A stretch of DNA of 64,000 nucleotides from Brevundimonas pondensis (GCF_017487345.1 NZ_CP062006.1:186001-250000), one strand, 5' to 3'; positions 54,797 through 61,900 are shown, counted from the first letter of the stretch. The notes: generated by a model from the sequence alone, not told the origin. Program-made: numbers and translations.

Positions 54797-55195
54797 TCAG
54801 CGGGCTCCTGCGGTGGGGGTGGTGCGGGCGCGGACCTTGCCGTCGAACCCACGCGATTTCGTCTTGTCGAACCCAGGGCTCGGGATCGGCTTGCGTGGGC
54901 GGCGCGTGCCGTTCAGGCGAGCCTCGATCCGCTTCACCTTGGCGATGGCCGGCGTATCCCGGTCCGAGGTCTTGGCCTTGGCGCAAGGCTTGCGGAACAG
55001 ATGGCGGTTGGAGAGGTCGTTGGTCCCGCCGAGGGCCAGCGGCACCCGGTGTTCGTCAATGACGCCCTCGCCCATGGGCTGGAGCTTCAAGCCGCAGCCG
55101 CAATCGCACCTGCCCTCCTGGTCGATCATCAACTGACCGAACTCGGCGCGCGTCAGCGGCTTGCGCTTCTCGATGATGACGCGTTCGCGGGTCAT
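54797..55195 (-). CDS. HNH endonuclease-like protein
   Basis: A 132-residue protein with CDCGCGLKLQP, DEHRVPLALGGTNDLSN and HLFRKPCAKAKTSDRD. This gives the HNH order of His-Asn and paired cysteines that hold zinc. It would nick or cut DNA, possibly as part of phage recombination or packaging. The C-terminal 40 residues are basic. Start ATG 55195 overlaps the next gene. Confidence 0.82.
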   Translation of the reverse strand: MTRERVIIEKRKPLTRAEFGQLMIDQEGRCDCGCGLKLQPMGEGVIDEHRVPLALGGTNDLSNRHLFRKPCAKAKTSDRDTPAIAKVKRIEARLNGTRRPRKPIPSPGFDKTKSRGFDGKVRARTTPTAGAR

Positions 55196-55704
55196 GCAGC
55201 CTCCTGCTGGCGCTGGAGGGTGGCGGGCTCGACCTCGATCAGAGCCGCGACGATCTCAAGGATTGCGGTTTTCGAGGCCTGGAACTCGGCCTTGTCCATC
55301 GCGCGGCGCGACTGGCTCTTGGGCTTGAGGACGCGGACGACCGTGTCTGCGACGATGACCACGGCGTAGTCATCGGTCTGCTGCTGGAGCGAGGCGGCGA
55401 GACGGCGGGCCTCGGTCTTGAACATGCAGGCGTAGTCGGTCGTGTCGCAGTAACCGGCCTGGATCAGCGCCCACTTGCGCAGGTGTTCCGGGGTGGGGTG
55501 TTGAGCGGCGAGCGCCTCGGGCAGGCTGGCCCATGCTTCGCGCAGCCACGCGAACTCCTGCCTATGGCTTGGCTCGGAGCGGTCTTCGACGGGGGCTAGC
55601 CGATAGCTCTCCCCGATGCAGTAGGTGGCGTCGGCCTGGCGCTGGAAGCCCTTGCGGACCTGCATCGCTTCGCCGTCCCAGACGAAGGGCAGAGGGGCGC
55701 TCAT
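55192..55704 (-). CDS. phage protein adjacent to bet (conserved, unknown)
   Basis: A 170-residue protein beginning MSAPLPFVWDGEAMQV and containing HLRKWALIQAGYCDTTDYAC and PKSQSRRAMDKAEFQASK. This arrangement is familiar beside annealase genes in alphaproteobacterial phages; the role is unknown. The ATG overlaps the bet stop by four bases. Confidence 0.78.
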   Translation of the reverse strand: MSAPLPFVWDGEAMQVRKGFQRQADATYCIGESYRLAPVEDRSEPSHRQEFAWLREAWASLPEALAAQHPTPEHLRKWALIQAGYCDTTDYACMFKTEARRLAASLQQQTDDYAVVIVADTVVRVLKPKSQSRRAMDKAEFQASKTAILEIVAALIEVEPATLQRQQEAA

Positions 55705-56615
55705 TGCGGCACCGTGTCGAGCGCGCGCCGCTTGGCCTCGATCACCTTCTTGAGCTCCAGGGCATCGCCAGAGGCACGAGCCCAGAACTCTTGCAGGGGC
55801 GCGCGGTTGGCGCCCTCGAACCAGTCGAGCATCTGCATGTCGCCGATCTCGGACACGCGCTCGCAGAGACGGTCATAGACGACGCCAAGTCCGACGCTCT
55901 CCAGCGGGGCGTTCGGGAAGAGCTGGAACAGGATGCCGTTGGCGCCGCCGATGCGGGCAAGCCGCTGATCGCGCTCCTCGGTCGCCACTGCCTCCGATGG
56001 CAGGACCTCGACTAGCTTGGCCTGATCCAGCTCGGCGCCCTCGTAGAGCCCACTCAGGTCTTCGGGGAAGGCCTTGCGCAGCGCCTGGGCCTCGGCGCAC
56101 TTCGCCAGCATGACACGCGGCATGCGGCCCCAGTTGCCGCCGGTGTCCAGCGTCTTTCGCCCGGTCGGCCGGCGTCGCCCATCGTCGCCCTCGCCCCATT
56201 CGTCACTGATCGGCGCGAACTCGTCCCAATAGGCGACGCCCGTGACGGGCTTGTCGTCGATGTAGACCTTCACCAGGGCCTTGGTCAGGCCGAGCGGGTT
56301 CGTCGGCCCTTTGGTTTCGGCGTCGTATTCGAGGACCGGCTCGTTCTCGTCAGGACGATAGCGCCCCGAGCGCGCTGCGATAACCCGAAGGCCGTCGATC
56401 GTGGTGATGATCGACATGCGCCGCTTGTCTGGCTTGTTCTTGTTGAAGACGAGCGGGCTGATCTGCTTGCGGAAGGGGTCGAGCCCCGCGGAGCGCGCCG
56501 CCGCCATGAACAAGTCGAACTCGGCGTCATTGCAGTCGGTGGCGATGGTGCGGCGGATCAGGCTGATTTGCGCGCCTGACAGGGCCGATGTCGGAAGGAT
56601 GGCGACGTTGCTCAT
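55701..56615 (-). CDS. bet: phage recombination annealase (Bet/RecT family)
   Basis: A 304-residue single-strand annealing protein. Family features are FDLFMAAARSAGLDPFRKQI, a central IITTIDGLRVIAARSGRYRP, TKALVKVYIDDKPVTGVAYWDEF and GRMPRVMLAKCAEAQALRKAFP. It pairs complementary strands during phage replication and recombination. No adjacent exonuclease (RecE/exo) gene is recognised, although nearby unknown genes could serve. It shares the leftward operon. Confidence 0.93.
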   Translation of the reverse strand: MSNVAILPTSALSGAQISLIRRTIATDCNDAEFDLFMAAARSAGLDPFRKQISPLVFNKNKPDKRRMSIITTIDGLRVIAARSGRYRPDENEPVLEYDAETKGPTNPLGLTKALVKVYIDDKPVTGVAYWDEFAPISDEWGEGDDGRRRPTGRKTLDTGGNWGRMPRVMLAKCAEAQALRKAFPEDLSGLYEGAELDQAKLVEVLPSEAVATEERDQRLARIGGANGILFQLFPNAPLESVGLGVVYDRLCERVSEIGDMQMLDWFEGANRAPLQEFWARASGDALELKKVIEAKRRALDTVPQ

Positions 56616-57121
56616 TACTTGACCCTCACGGTAAGCGACGGGGGCGCGTTGGACAGGGCAGCGCCGGTCACAGGGCGGCCCTCCTTCAGCGCTGCGGAAA
56701 GGGCTTTGCGGTCCAGCTTCGGCGCGGCGGCGATCCAGAACTCGGCGGGAATGTCCGCCTCGCTGTCGATCCGCAGGGACGCGGCGCGGTTCGCCATCGT
56801 CAGGGTTGCGGTCGGGCGTTCCAGCTTCTTGATCTCGGCCGTCGTCATGGCCTGCTCGATCAGGGCGCGACGCGTATCGACGCGCTTCTGAACACGCGAA
56901 GCTCGCGCATCGAGGTCAGCCATCACCTTGGCCGTGCCTTCGATCAGGGCGCCGTCGTGGGTGTTTTGCTCCAGCAGGGTGTCGATGCACTCGAACAGCG
57001 AGGTCTCGCCCTCGGTCATGTCGAGGATCATGTCCTCATCACCCTGGGCCAGTTGGGCGATGCTCTCGCGGAGGTTCTTGGCTGCGAGGGCTTGGCGCTC
57101 AATGTCGTTGAACTCAGCCAT
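56615..57121 (-). CDS. siphovirus Gp157 family protein
   Basis: A 168-residue helical protein with LLEQNTHDGALIEGTAKVMADLDARASRVQKRVDTRRALIEQAM, and a C-terminal beta segment LERPTATLTMANRAASLRI followed by PAEFWIAAAPKLDRKALSAALKEG. These match Gp157 proteins, found next to annealase genes and linked to early replication. The ATG at 57121 gives the usual length; the earlier TTG is not needed. Confidence 0.9.
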   Translation of the reverse strand: MAEFNDIERQALAAKNLRESIAQLAQGDEDMILDMTEGETSLFECIDTLLEQNTHDGALIEGTAKVMADLDARASRVQKRVDTRRALIEQAMTTAEIKKLERPTATLTMANRAASLRIDSEADIPAEFWIAAAPKLDRKALSAALKEGRPVTGAALSNAPPSLTVRVK

Positions 57122-57323
57122 GAAGGTTCTCCGGGAGATCCATCGCGAACAGCACCCCCTCATCGCCGCAGTAGTCGCAGCAGGCGGTCAGGCGGTTCGC
57201 GCAGTAGGGGCAGGCCACAAGGTCGCCGTGGCGCGGGGCGCGGAATGTCCAGCCAGCCTCCGGAGGCGTGGATTGCGCCACGCCCCCGAAGTCCCTGGCT
57301 GCGGATGAAACTTGAAGGCTCAC
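57114..57323 (-). CDS. small zinc-ribbon phage protein
   Basis: A 69-residue protein starting at GTG 57323, coupled to the upstream stop as GTGA. It carries CPYCANRLTACCDYCGD, a CxxC-CCxxC zinc-ribbon pattern. Its last eight bases overlap the Gp157 start. The role is unknown, perhaps binding DNA. Confidence 0.7.
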   Translation of the reverse strand: MSLQVSSAARDFGGVAQSTPPEAGWTFRAPRHGDLVACPYCANRLTACCDYCGDEGVLFAMDLPENLHG

Positions 57324-57520
57324 GACGCGCTCCAGAGCAGAGCGGCGACAAAGGCCACGAACAGGGTGCAGGCCGAGGCACTGGCGACGTTGCCGATCCA
57401 CCAGCCAGCCGAACGGCGGGGGATGGCGGGGTCAAACGCCCAGCCACGACCGCGCGATTGGTCGGTGGCCTTGGCCTTGCGATAGGTCGGGCTCGCGGCG
57501 GTGAAGGCGTCAACAGTCAT
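57320..57520 (-). CDS. small phage membrane protein
   Basis: A 66-residue protein with a polar first half (MTVDAFTAASPTYRKAKA) and one hydrophobic helix near the C-terminus (NVASASACTLFVAFVAALLW). ATGA and GTGA overlaps join it with its neighbours. No family is recognised. Confidence 0.68.
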   Translation of the reverse strand: MTVDAFTAASPTYRKAKATDQSRGRGWAFDPAIPRRSAGWWIGNVASASACTLFVAFVAALLWSAS

Positions 57521-57933
57521 GCGGCTTTCCTAAGCTTGGCCTGATAGCGGTTCCGTGAGACTTTGGCGCACTTGCGGCAAACCTTTGCGCCTCGATTATT
57601 GATGAGTGTGTTTTCGCGCGAGAAGTTATGGCCTTGCTGGCAAGCTTCTTTCGGCTTGAAGCCAGTTACGCCGTCCCTAATGTTGATCAGGGAGTTTTCC
57701 GATGGGGTCACAAGGCGCAGGTGATCCGGGTTCAAGCAGCGCCGATTGCGGCACTTGTGGTCAATAACCAGGCCGTCCGGGATGGTGCCGTTTGCCATCT
57801 CCCACGAGACACGGTGCGCGAGGGTGCAGCGGTTATTGAGCTTGAACCGCCCATAGCCATTGGCGTCGATGGCTGCCGACCACTCCCAGCAGCCGACGCT
57901 CTTGGAGACCTTGATCCAAAAACGATCGATCAT
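57517..57933 (-). CDS. HNH homing-type endonuclease
   Basis: A 138-residue protein with CWEWSAAIDANGYGRFKLNN, LAHRVSWEMANGTIP, LVIDHKCRNRRCLNPDHLRLV (HNH core with zinc ligands) and a second metal group CQQGHNFSRENT...CRKC. This is the phage HNH endonuclease pattern including a NUMOD-like end. Its sequence is visibly more AT-rich than flanking genes, pointing to recent arrival, although its stop overlaps the next start by four bases. Confidence 0.9.
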   Translation of the reverse strand: MIDRFWIKVSKSVGCWEWSAAIDANGYGRFKLNNRCTLAHRVSWEMANGTIPDGLVIDHKCRNRRCLNPDHLRLVTPSENSLINIRDGVTGFKPKEACQQGHNFSRENTLINNRGAKVCRKCAKVSRNRYQAKLRKAA

Positions 57934-58145
57934 GCGGGAACCCCTTGTTGCTGGGCTTGGCGGGAGGCGCGGATCAGCTCGGCCAAGCGGATGGTGGAGG
58001 CCTCCGCAAACTCGTCGTCGTATCGGAGATCGAGGGCGACAGAGGCGATGACGGCGGCGCGGAACTCAGCCTCGGCGGGCGTGTAGGCCACGCCCCAAGG
58101 GTCGATCACGGAGCCGTTGCGGGCGGTAAAATCGGTGTGGGTCAT
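57930..58145 (-). CDS. small phage hypothetical protein
   Basis: A 71-residue protein, MTHTDFTARNGSVIDPWGVAYTP..., with an AEFRAAVIASVALDLRY helix and a Gln-rich end. It overlaps its neighbours by four bases. No family is recognised. Confidence 0.68.
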   Translation of the reverse strand: MTHTDFTARNGSVIDPWGVAYTPAEAEFRAAVIASVALDLRYDDEFAEASTIRLAELIRASRQAQQQGVPA

Positions 58146-58345
58146 GCCCCAGCCGCCTCGACCATGGAGGCGCGCAGTTCCGTGAACCGCGCCTCCAGCT
58201 TGGCGAACTCGGCCAGAAGGTCGTCGCGGTGATAGTCTGCGCCGCCTCGCTCGTGGGTCAGCCAGTAGACAAGATGTGCAGCGTTAGCCACGGCTTGTGC
58301 GTGCAGCTTGATGTGGACGTATCCAGCGACCGGGAACGCGCTCAT
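58142..58345 (-). CDS. small phage hypothetical protein
   Basis: A 67-residue protein with a hydrophobic N-terminal half (AFPVAGYVHIKLHAQAVANA) and a helical acidic/basic C-terminus. The ATG 58345 overlaps the preceding stop as ATGA, which decides the start over a longer alternative. Role unknown. Confidence 0.65.
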   Translation of the reverse strand: MSAFPVAGYVHIKLHAQAVANAAHLVYWLTHERGGADYHRDDLLAEFAKLEARFTELRASMVEAAGA

Positions 58346-58533
58346 GCCGCTTGCTCCCAGCACTCGCCGTTCATGGCGGACCACAGGGCGCGGTCGAAGG
58401 CGACTTCCTCAGGATTGGTCGGGACCGGGCCGAAAGGAACGGTCAGCGCGTGGTAAGCGGCGCGGGCGGAACCGTAGCGGGCCACTTCAACAGCGACGCG
58501 GGCTTCGGCTTGTGTCTGTGTGGTGCTGGCCAT
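58342..58533 (-). CDS. first gene of the leftward phage operon, hypothetical
   Basis: A 63-residue protein, MASTTQTQAEARVAVEVARYG..., ending ALWSAMNGECWEQAA. It follows the pL-like promoter with a GAGGAG ribosome-binding site before ATG 58533. By position it matches the N/early regulator slot of lambda, but no antiterminator-like Arg-rich motif is seen. Confidence 0.7.
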   Translation of the reverse strand: MASTTQTQAEARVAVEVARYGSARAAYHALTVPFGPVPTNPEEVAFDRALWSAMNGECWEQAA

Positions 58534-58558
58534 GTGGCGCTCCTCAGTTCGTGAGGAG

Positions 58559-58586
58559 AGAATATCGGACGCTCCGATATTGTCAA
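58559..58586 (-). promoter_or_regulatory. leftward early promoter (pL-like)
   Basis: On the minus strand TTGACA (58586-58581) and TATTCT (58564-58559) are separated by 16 bases. The spacer contains the operator palindrome at 58564-58578. This places the first gene start (58533) about 20 bases after the expected transcript start. A repressor bound in the spacer would exclude polymerase. Confidence 0.8.
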
Positions 58587-58600
58587 TCGGTCATTCCGAT
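58564..58600. promoter_or_regulatory. left operator pair (OL-like)
   Basis: Two sites of the form ATCGG-N5-CCGAT: 58564-58578, extended to the perfect palindrome ATATCGGA-CGC-TCCGATAT, and 58586-58600 with spacer TCATT. A further half-site ATCGG lies at 58607-58611. The same motif is repeated at the repressor/Cro junction, so the repressor at 59430-60092 is the likely binder. Confidence 0.85.
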
Positions 58601-58668
58601 ATTTTTATCGGAGGCGCAGCAAGGCCTTGTCGTGTAACCCTGATCGGGCAACGCTCTGGGAGGGTATC

Positions 58669-59010
58669 GTGTTTTTTAGGATCGCGGTCGCTGCGGCGGC
58701 TCTACTGATTGCCGGGTCTGCAGCGGCCCAAGTCAATGTTCGGGGCTACACCCGCTCAGACGGCACCTATGTGGCGCCTCACACCCGCTCATCGCCAGGG
58801 ACCTCGCCGTCTTCCTACGGCTCCACGCCTCGTGCACCTGCTCAAGTTTACGGAGCGGCACCGCAAAGCAGCTCAGCCAATAGCTGCACAGGCCTTTGCT
58901 ATGGCCAGCCGAGCGCCACGACTAACGCGCCCCGCAACACAACGGTGTCTGGATACATCCGCCGGGACGGGACGTATGTGGCTCCATACACGCGCAGCCG
59001 TGGTAATTAG
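58669..59010 (+). CDS. exported phage moron with repeated GYxRxDGTYV motif
   Basis: A 113-residue protein starting at GTG 58669 after GGGAGG. A signal peptide (IAVAAAALLIAGSAAAQ) leads to a mature part with two copies of a motif near both ends: VRGYTRSDGTYVAPHTRS and VSGYIRRDGTYVAPYTRS. Between them lies a Ser/Pro/Ala-rich linker with one Cys pair (NSCTGLC). The DGTYV-type motif is found in small exported bacterial proteins of unknown role. It lies between the left operators and the repressor gene. Confidence 0.78.
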   Translation: MFFRIAVAAAALLIAGSAAAQVNVRGYTRSDGTYVAPHTRSSPGTSPSSYGSTPRAPAQVYGAAPQSSSANSCTGLCYGQPSATTNAPRNTTVSGYIRRDGTYVAPYTRSRGN

Positions 59011-59018
59011 AACCAAGA

Positions 59019-59426
59019 ATGCTCACCTCTATATTGATAGCGGCTGCAATCACGCTGGCTGAGCCAGGGAGTGATTACGAAGGTGTCGAACTTCCACCAA
59101 AGTACTCTGATGTCTTGGTGGGCGACTGGACATACATCGGTGAAGACGTAGATGGCGAGTCATTAGTCCTTGCGCAGCCATTCCGGTTGCGAGGGCGTGT
59201 ATGGGTACGCTTCGAATACGCAAAATCTACGGCTGGCGTGCGGTCAAGCAGGTCTCTAGTTGAGCTGGACTGTTCTCAGTGGCGTTTTCGATGGCTGCAA
59301 TCGGCCCATTTCGCAGGACAGAACCTCACATCTAGCTTGCGCTCTAATGCACAAACGTCAGAGTGGTCTTATGCGGCACCCAACACTATGGCTGAAGCAT
59401 TTCTAAATTATGGCTGCGGTGACTAG
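59019..59426 (+). CDS. exported phage moron, surface-adhesin-E-like
   Basis: A 135-residue protein following eight bases after the previous gene. It has a short N-terminal hydrophobic segment (MLTSILIAAAITLA), then beta-rich sequence with ARVWVRFEYAKS-like and SLVELDCSQWRFRWLQS segments. These resemble the SapE-like (surface-adhesin protein E) domain. It is much less GC-rich than the rest of the window. Its end lies three bases before the converging repressor stop. It may alter the cell surface in lysogens. Confidence 0.65.
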   Translation: MLTSILIAAAITLAEPGSDYEGVELPPKYSDVLVGDWTYIGEDVDGESLVLAQPFRLRGRVWVRFEYAKSTAGVRSSRSLVELDCSQWRFRWLQSAHFAGQNLTSSLRSNAQTSEWSYAAPNTMAEAFLNYGCGD

Positions 59427-59429
59427 TCA

Positions 59430-60092
59430 TCACATCCTACGCGTCACCCAGCGCACCCGACCGATAACCCGAACACGATCCTCGGCCACGCGATATTCGC
59501 CGTGCAGTGGGTTGTCGGACTTCAGCCTTACCTCGCTAGGATCGGTTCCCGGCACGCGCTCCAACCGCTTGCACACCAGCGCGTCGCCATCCCAGACCGC
59601 AAAGACACCAGGCAGGCCTAGGCGTTGGTCGTTCAGATCGATTAGCACGTAGTCGCCACTCGATAGGGTCGGCTCCATGCTGTCGCCAACGACCTCCTGG
59701 ACGGTTGCCTGCGAGGCGCGAACGCCTAGCCGGTCCTCAACCAAGAAACGCGGCAAGGCCCAATGGCGCCGCGTGCTTTCGCGATCCACGACAAAGCCAC
59801 CGCCGGCCGATAACCGCACGTCGTATTCTGGGATGCTGACCGAGTCGGGCAAGTCGGCGTGGACACTGTCTTCCGGCAACTCGTCGGAGACTTCGCCCTC
59901 CTGCGGCTCAAAGAAGCTGCGAGGCCGGTTGAATATCTTGGCGAGCGCGTCGCGATGGACGTGCCAGCTCTGAAGGCCGCCGCGCTCAAGGTCCGATATG
60001 GTCGATTGCCCCACCTTGAGCCGCTCGCCTAGAGCGGCCTGGGTCATGCCGAGACGCTTGCGTTCGGCCTTCAGTTTCAGCCCGAGGTTCAT
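59430..60092 (-). CDS. CI-like repressor with S24 self-cleavage domain
   Basis: A 220-residue repressor. The N-terminal HTH_XRE domain reads LKAERKRLGMTQAALGERLKVGQSTISDLERG (residues 7-38). The C-terminal S24 domain has Ser138 in VVGDSMEPTL and Lys175 in ALVCKRLERV as the cleavage dyad, and an Ala96-Gly97 bond in LSAGGGF as candidate cut site. It should hold the prophage silent and be inactivated after DNA damage. Start ATG 60092 follows an AAGG site. It faces the Cro-like gene across the three operators. Confidence 0.93.
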   Translation of the reverse strand: MNLGLKLKAERKRLGMTQAALGERLKVGQSTISDLERGGLQSWHVHRDALAKIFNRPRSFFEPQEGEVSDELPEDSVHADLPDSVSIPEYDVRLSAGGGFVVDRESTRRHWALPRFLVEDRLGVRASQATVQEVVGDSMEPTLSSGDYVLIDLNDQRLGLPGVFAVWDGDALVCKRLERVPGTDPSEVRLKSDNPLHGEYRVAEDRVRVIGRVRWVTRRM

Positions 60093-60134
60093 CCCGACCT
60101 TATGACCGGAAGAATATCGCCGCGCGCCCGATAA

Positions 60135-60185
60135 ATCGGGGCTTGCGATTATCGGTTCATCCGATATTATCGGGTCATGTCCGAT
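60135..60185. promoter_or_regulatory. right operator triplet (OR-like)
   Basis: Three sites between the repressor and Cro genes. 60135-60149 is ATCGG-GGCTT-GCGAT (one mismatch), 60151-60165 is ATCGG-TTCAT-CCGAT, and 60169-60185 is ATCGG with CCGAT after a seven-base spacer, overlapping the cro ATG. The middle site is the closest to the left-operator consensus. The three-site arrangement resembles lambda OR. Confidence 0.82.
60143..60170 (+). promoter_or_regulatory. rightward early promoter (pR-like)
   Basis: TTGCGA (60143-60148) and TATTAT (60165-60170) are separated by 16 bases, with the operator at 60151-60165 in the spacer. The design is the same as at the leftward promoter. The transcript start is expected near 60177, on the first base of the cro ATG. 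Confidence 0.75.
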
Positions 60186-60407
60186 AACGTCATCGACCAC
60201 CTCACTTCGCCCGAGCGCTTCGGCACCCAAACCCGGCTGGCCGAGGCGGCGGGCGTCAAGCCGCATACGATCAGTGAAAAGCGGCACACCAACAACCTGA
60301 CCCATAGTCAGATGCGGCGCATCCTCGCGGTTGCCCCCGCGATGGGCGTGAAGGTGGGGCCGGGCGACTTCTTCCCCGACTACCACCCGACCCGGCAGCG
60401 GAACTAG
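60177..60407 (+). CDS. Cro-like/YdaS-type repressor
   Basis: A 76-residue HTH protein, MSDNVIDHLTSPERFGTQTRLAEAAGVKPHTISEKRH, with the YdaS/Cro order TRLAEAAGVKPHTISEKR for the recognition helix region. It is the first rightward gene. It probably binds the same operators and turns off the repressor gene during lytic growth. No ribosome-binding site fits before the ATG because the promoter ends there. Confidence 0.85.
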   Translation: MSDNVIDHLTSPERFGTQTRLAEAAGVKPHTISEKRHTNNLTHSQMRRILAVAPAMGVKVGPGDFFPDYHPTRQRN

Positions 60408-60426
60408 CCCAATGTCTGCCGGGGGC

Positions 60427-60897
60427 TCAGTCATCATTATCCATCACACCGCCAACGGGCGCGTGGAAGCCGCATGTATCGCACTTGTGGATGCGAATCC
60501 GCGAATCGACATCGGTCGTCGCCTGGAGAAGGCCCTTGGCCCCCTTGTTGTAACAGGCTGCACAAAGGTTGTGCAGTGGCTGTCCCGCGCGCTCGGCGTT
60601 CTTAAGCGCATAGACCAGAACACCCGGATAGCGCCGCTGCGGCTCGTAGCGTTGAGCCTCGTCGGACCAGTCTTTAAGACGGGCCAACTCCTTGCCGAGG
60701 TCGTCTTTTGCTTGCAGGAGCGCCGCTTTCTCCTCTCGTGCAACGAGGAGTTCGTCATACGCCTTGATCAGCTCTCGCAACAGGTCGGCCTTGACCTGAG
60801 CAAGCGCCGCCCGTCCCTCGATACCGTCAAGGCTTTCGATCAGATCCTTCGCCGTCTTGAGGGCGGAGAGCCCCGCACTGATTTCCGCAATCATCAT
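60427..60897 (-). CDS. phage protein with coiled coil and zinc ribbon
   Basis: A 156-residue protein. The N-terminal 80 residues form a long helix with heptad-like Leu/Ala (LLRELIKAYDELLVAREEKAALLQAKDDLGKELARLKDW). The C-terminal half has CAACYNKGAKGLL and HKCDTCGFHAP, a CxxC...CxxC zinc ribbon. It lies against the rightward direction, converging on cro. Function unknown, perhaps DNA-linked. Confidence 0.78.
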   Translation of the reverse strand: MMIAEISAGLSALKTAKDLIESLDGIEGRAALAQVKADLLRELIKAYDELLVAREEKAALLQAKDDLGKELARLKDWSDEAQRYEPQRRYPGVLVYALKNAERAGQPLHNLCAACYNKGAKGLLQATTDVDSRIRIHKCDTCGFHAPVGGVMDNDD

Positions 60898-60967
60898 TCA
60901 ACCCCCGTTGTAAGCGGCGGGCAGAGTGGGGCCGGTCACGCCTCGGAGTCCAGTCGATGACTGGGTC

Positions 60968-61138
60968 TCAGTACCGAGCGTCGTCGCCTTCCGCTTCGTC
61001 AGCGGTCGCCAGCAGGACTTGTGCGAGGTCGCGGGCTTGCTGCGGTGACAGCTTGGCGAGCGATTCCACGGCGCCGCTCCAGACCCGCAGGATGACGGCG
61101 CCCTCGATGGTGCTGGCTGCAAATCTGACTTCGGCCAT
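60968..61138 (-). CDS. small phage hypothetical protein
   Basis: A 56-residue protein, MAEVRFAASTIEGAVILRVWSG..., with a C-terminal helix SPQQARDLAQVLLATADEAEG. It is encoded on the minus strand upstream of the zinc-ribbon gene. GGAGG lies before the ATG. No family is recognised. Confidence 0.62.
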   Translation of the reverse strand: MAEVRFAASTIEGAVILRVWSGAVESLAKLSPQQARDLAQVLLATADEAEGDDARY

Positions 61139-61157
61139 GGCGATCCCTCCGGTTGGT

Positions 61158-61400
61158 TCACGCTCTCACCGCCGGGCCAGTGAGTCCAGCCTTGGCGCGG
61201 TACGCCCTCGCGACCCGGCGCAGGCTTTCCGCCACCTTGGGCTCGGACTGATCGGCCAGGGCTTCGCACCGCGCCGCGCCAGCCGCCCATTCGGCTGCAC
61301 TGATGCGGGAGGCGGGCAGGGGCTCACGGCTCGCCGTCCGCGACTGAAAGCAAACAAAGATCACATCGCCGCCCGTCGCGGCCTCTCGCTGTCTGTCCAT
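61158..61400 (-). CDS. small phage hypothetical protein
   Basis: An 80-residue protein with SAAEWAAGAARCEALADQSE and KVAESLRRVARAYRAKAG helices. The start ATG 61400 and following codons look coding, although a later internal start is possible. It is the first of three minus-strand genes between cro and the CII-like gene. Confidence 0.5.
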   Translation of the reverse strand: MDRQREAATGGDVIFVCFQSRTASREPLPASRISAAEWAAGAARCEALADQSEPKVAESLRRVARAYRAKAGLTGPAVRA

Positions 61401-61477
61401 GGCGCTGTTGTGCGCCGGGCAACGGCAAAGCTCACCGAAACAATCACCTTGGAACGTTACCAGAACAGGAAGACCAC

Positions 61478-61900
61478 ATGAGCGTGCCTGTCATCAAGGC
61501 GCTGACCAAGCGCATCCGTAAGCGCATCGGCTCGTCGGAGCTGGCGGCTATGGCCTGCGGCCTATCGAACAAGGGCGCGTGGAGCCTCTACGAGAGCGAG
61601 AACCACCCCGATACGACCCTGCCGCTCCACCGCTTTCTTGAGTGCGCCAATGACGCCGAGAAGCAGGCGCTCATTGATCTGATCCGGCTGGCGATGGAGG
61701 GGGATGACGTACCCGAGTGCGCCAACACCGAGGCGAGCGAGACGACCGAGGCCGCAGCCGATCTGCAACGCGCCGTTCGGGAAGCTCTGCGCGACGGCAC
61801 CCTGACCCCGATGGAGCGCCGCACGATCACCGAGCAGGCCATGACGGTGAAGGCCAACGCGGACGACGTGATCCAGGCTGTGCACGGGGGGGCGAAATGA
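61478..61900 (+). CDS. CII-like phage regulatory protein
   Basis: A 140-residue protein with an N-terminal HTH-like region (VIKALTKRIRKRIGSSELAAMACGLSNKGAWSLYESENHPD) and a helical C-terminus (DLQRAVREALRDGTLTPMERRTI). The order fits phage CII-type regulators of alphaproteobacteria. It would activate lysogeny promoters or control replication genes. It starts the second rightward group; the stop overlaps the next ATG. Confidence 0.78.
   Translation: MSVPVIKALTKRIRKRIGSSELAAMACGLSNKGAWSLYESENHPDTTLPLHRFLECANDAEKQALIDLIRLAMEGDDVPECANTEASETTEAAADLQRAVREALRDGTLTPMERRTITEQAMTVKANADDVIQAVHGGAK

Noticed and set aside
60898..61290. 130-codon minus-strand frame between the zinc-ribbon gene and the small genes
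   Set aside because: It overlaps the better-supported 56-residue gene and reads as Arg/Gly/Ser-rich noise.
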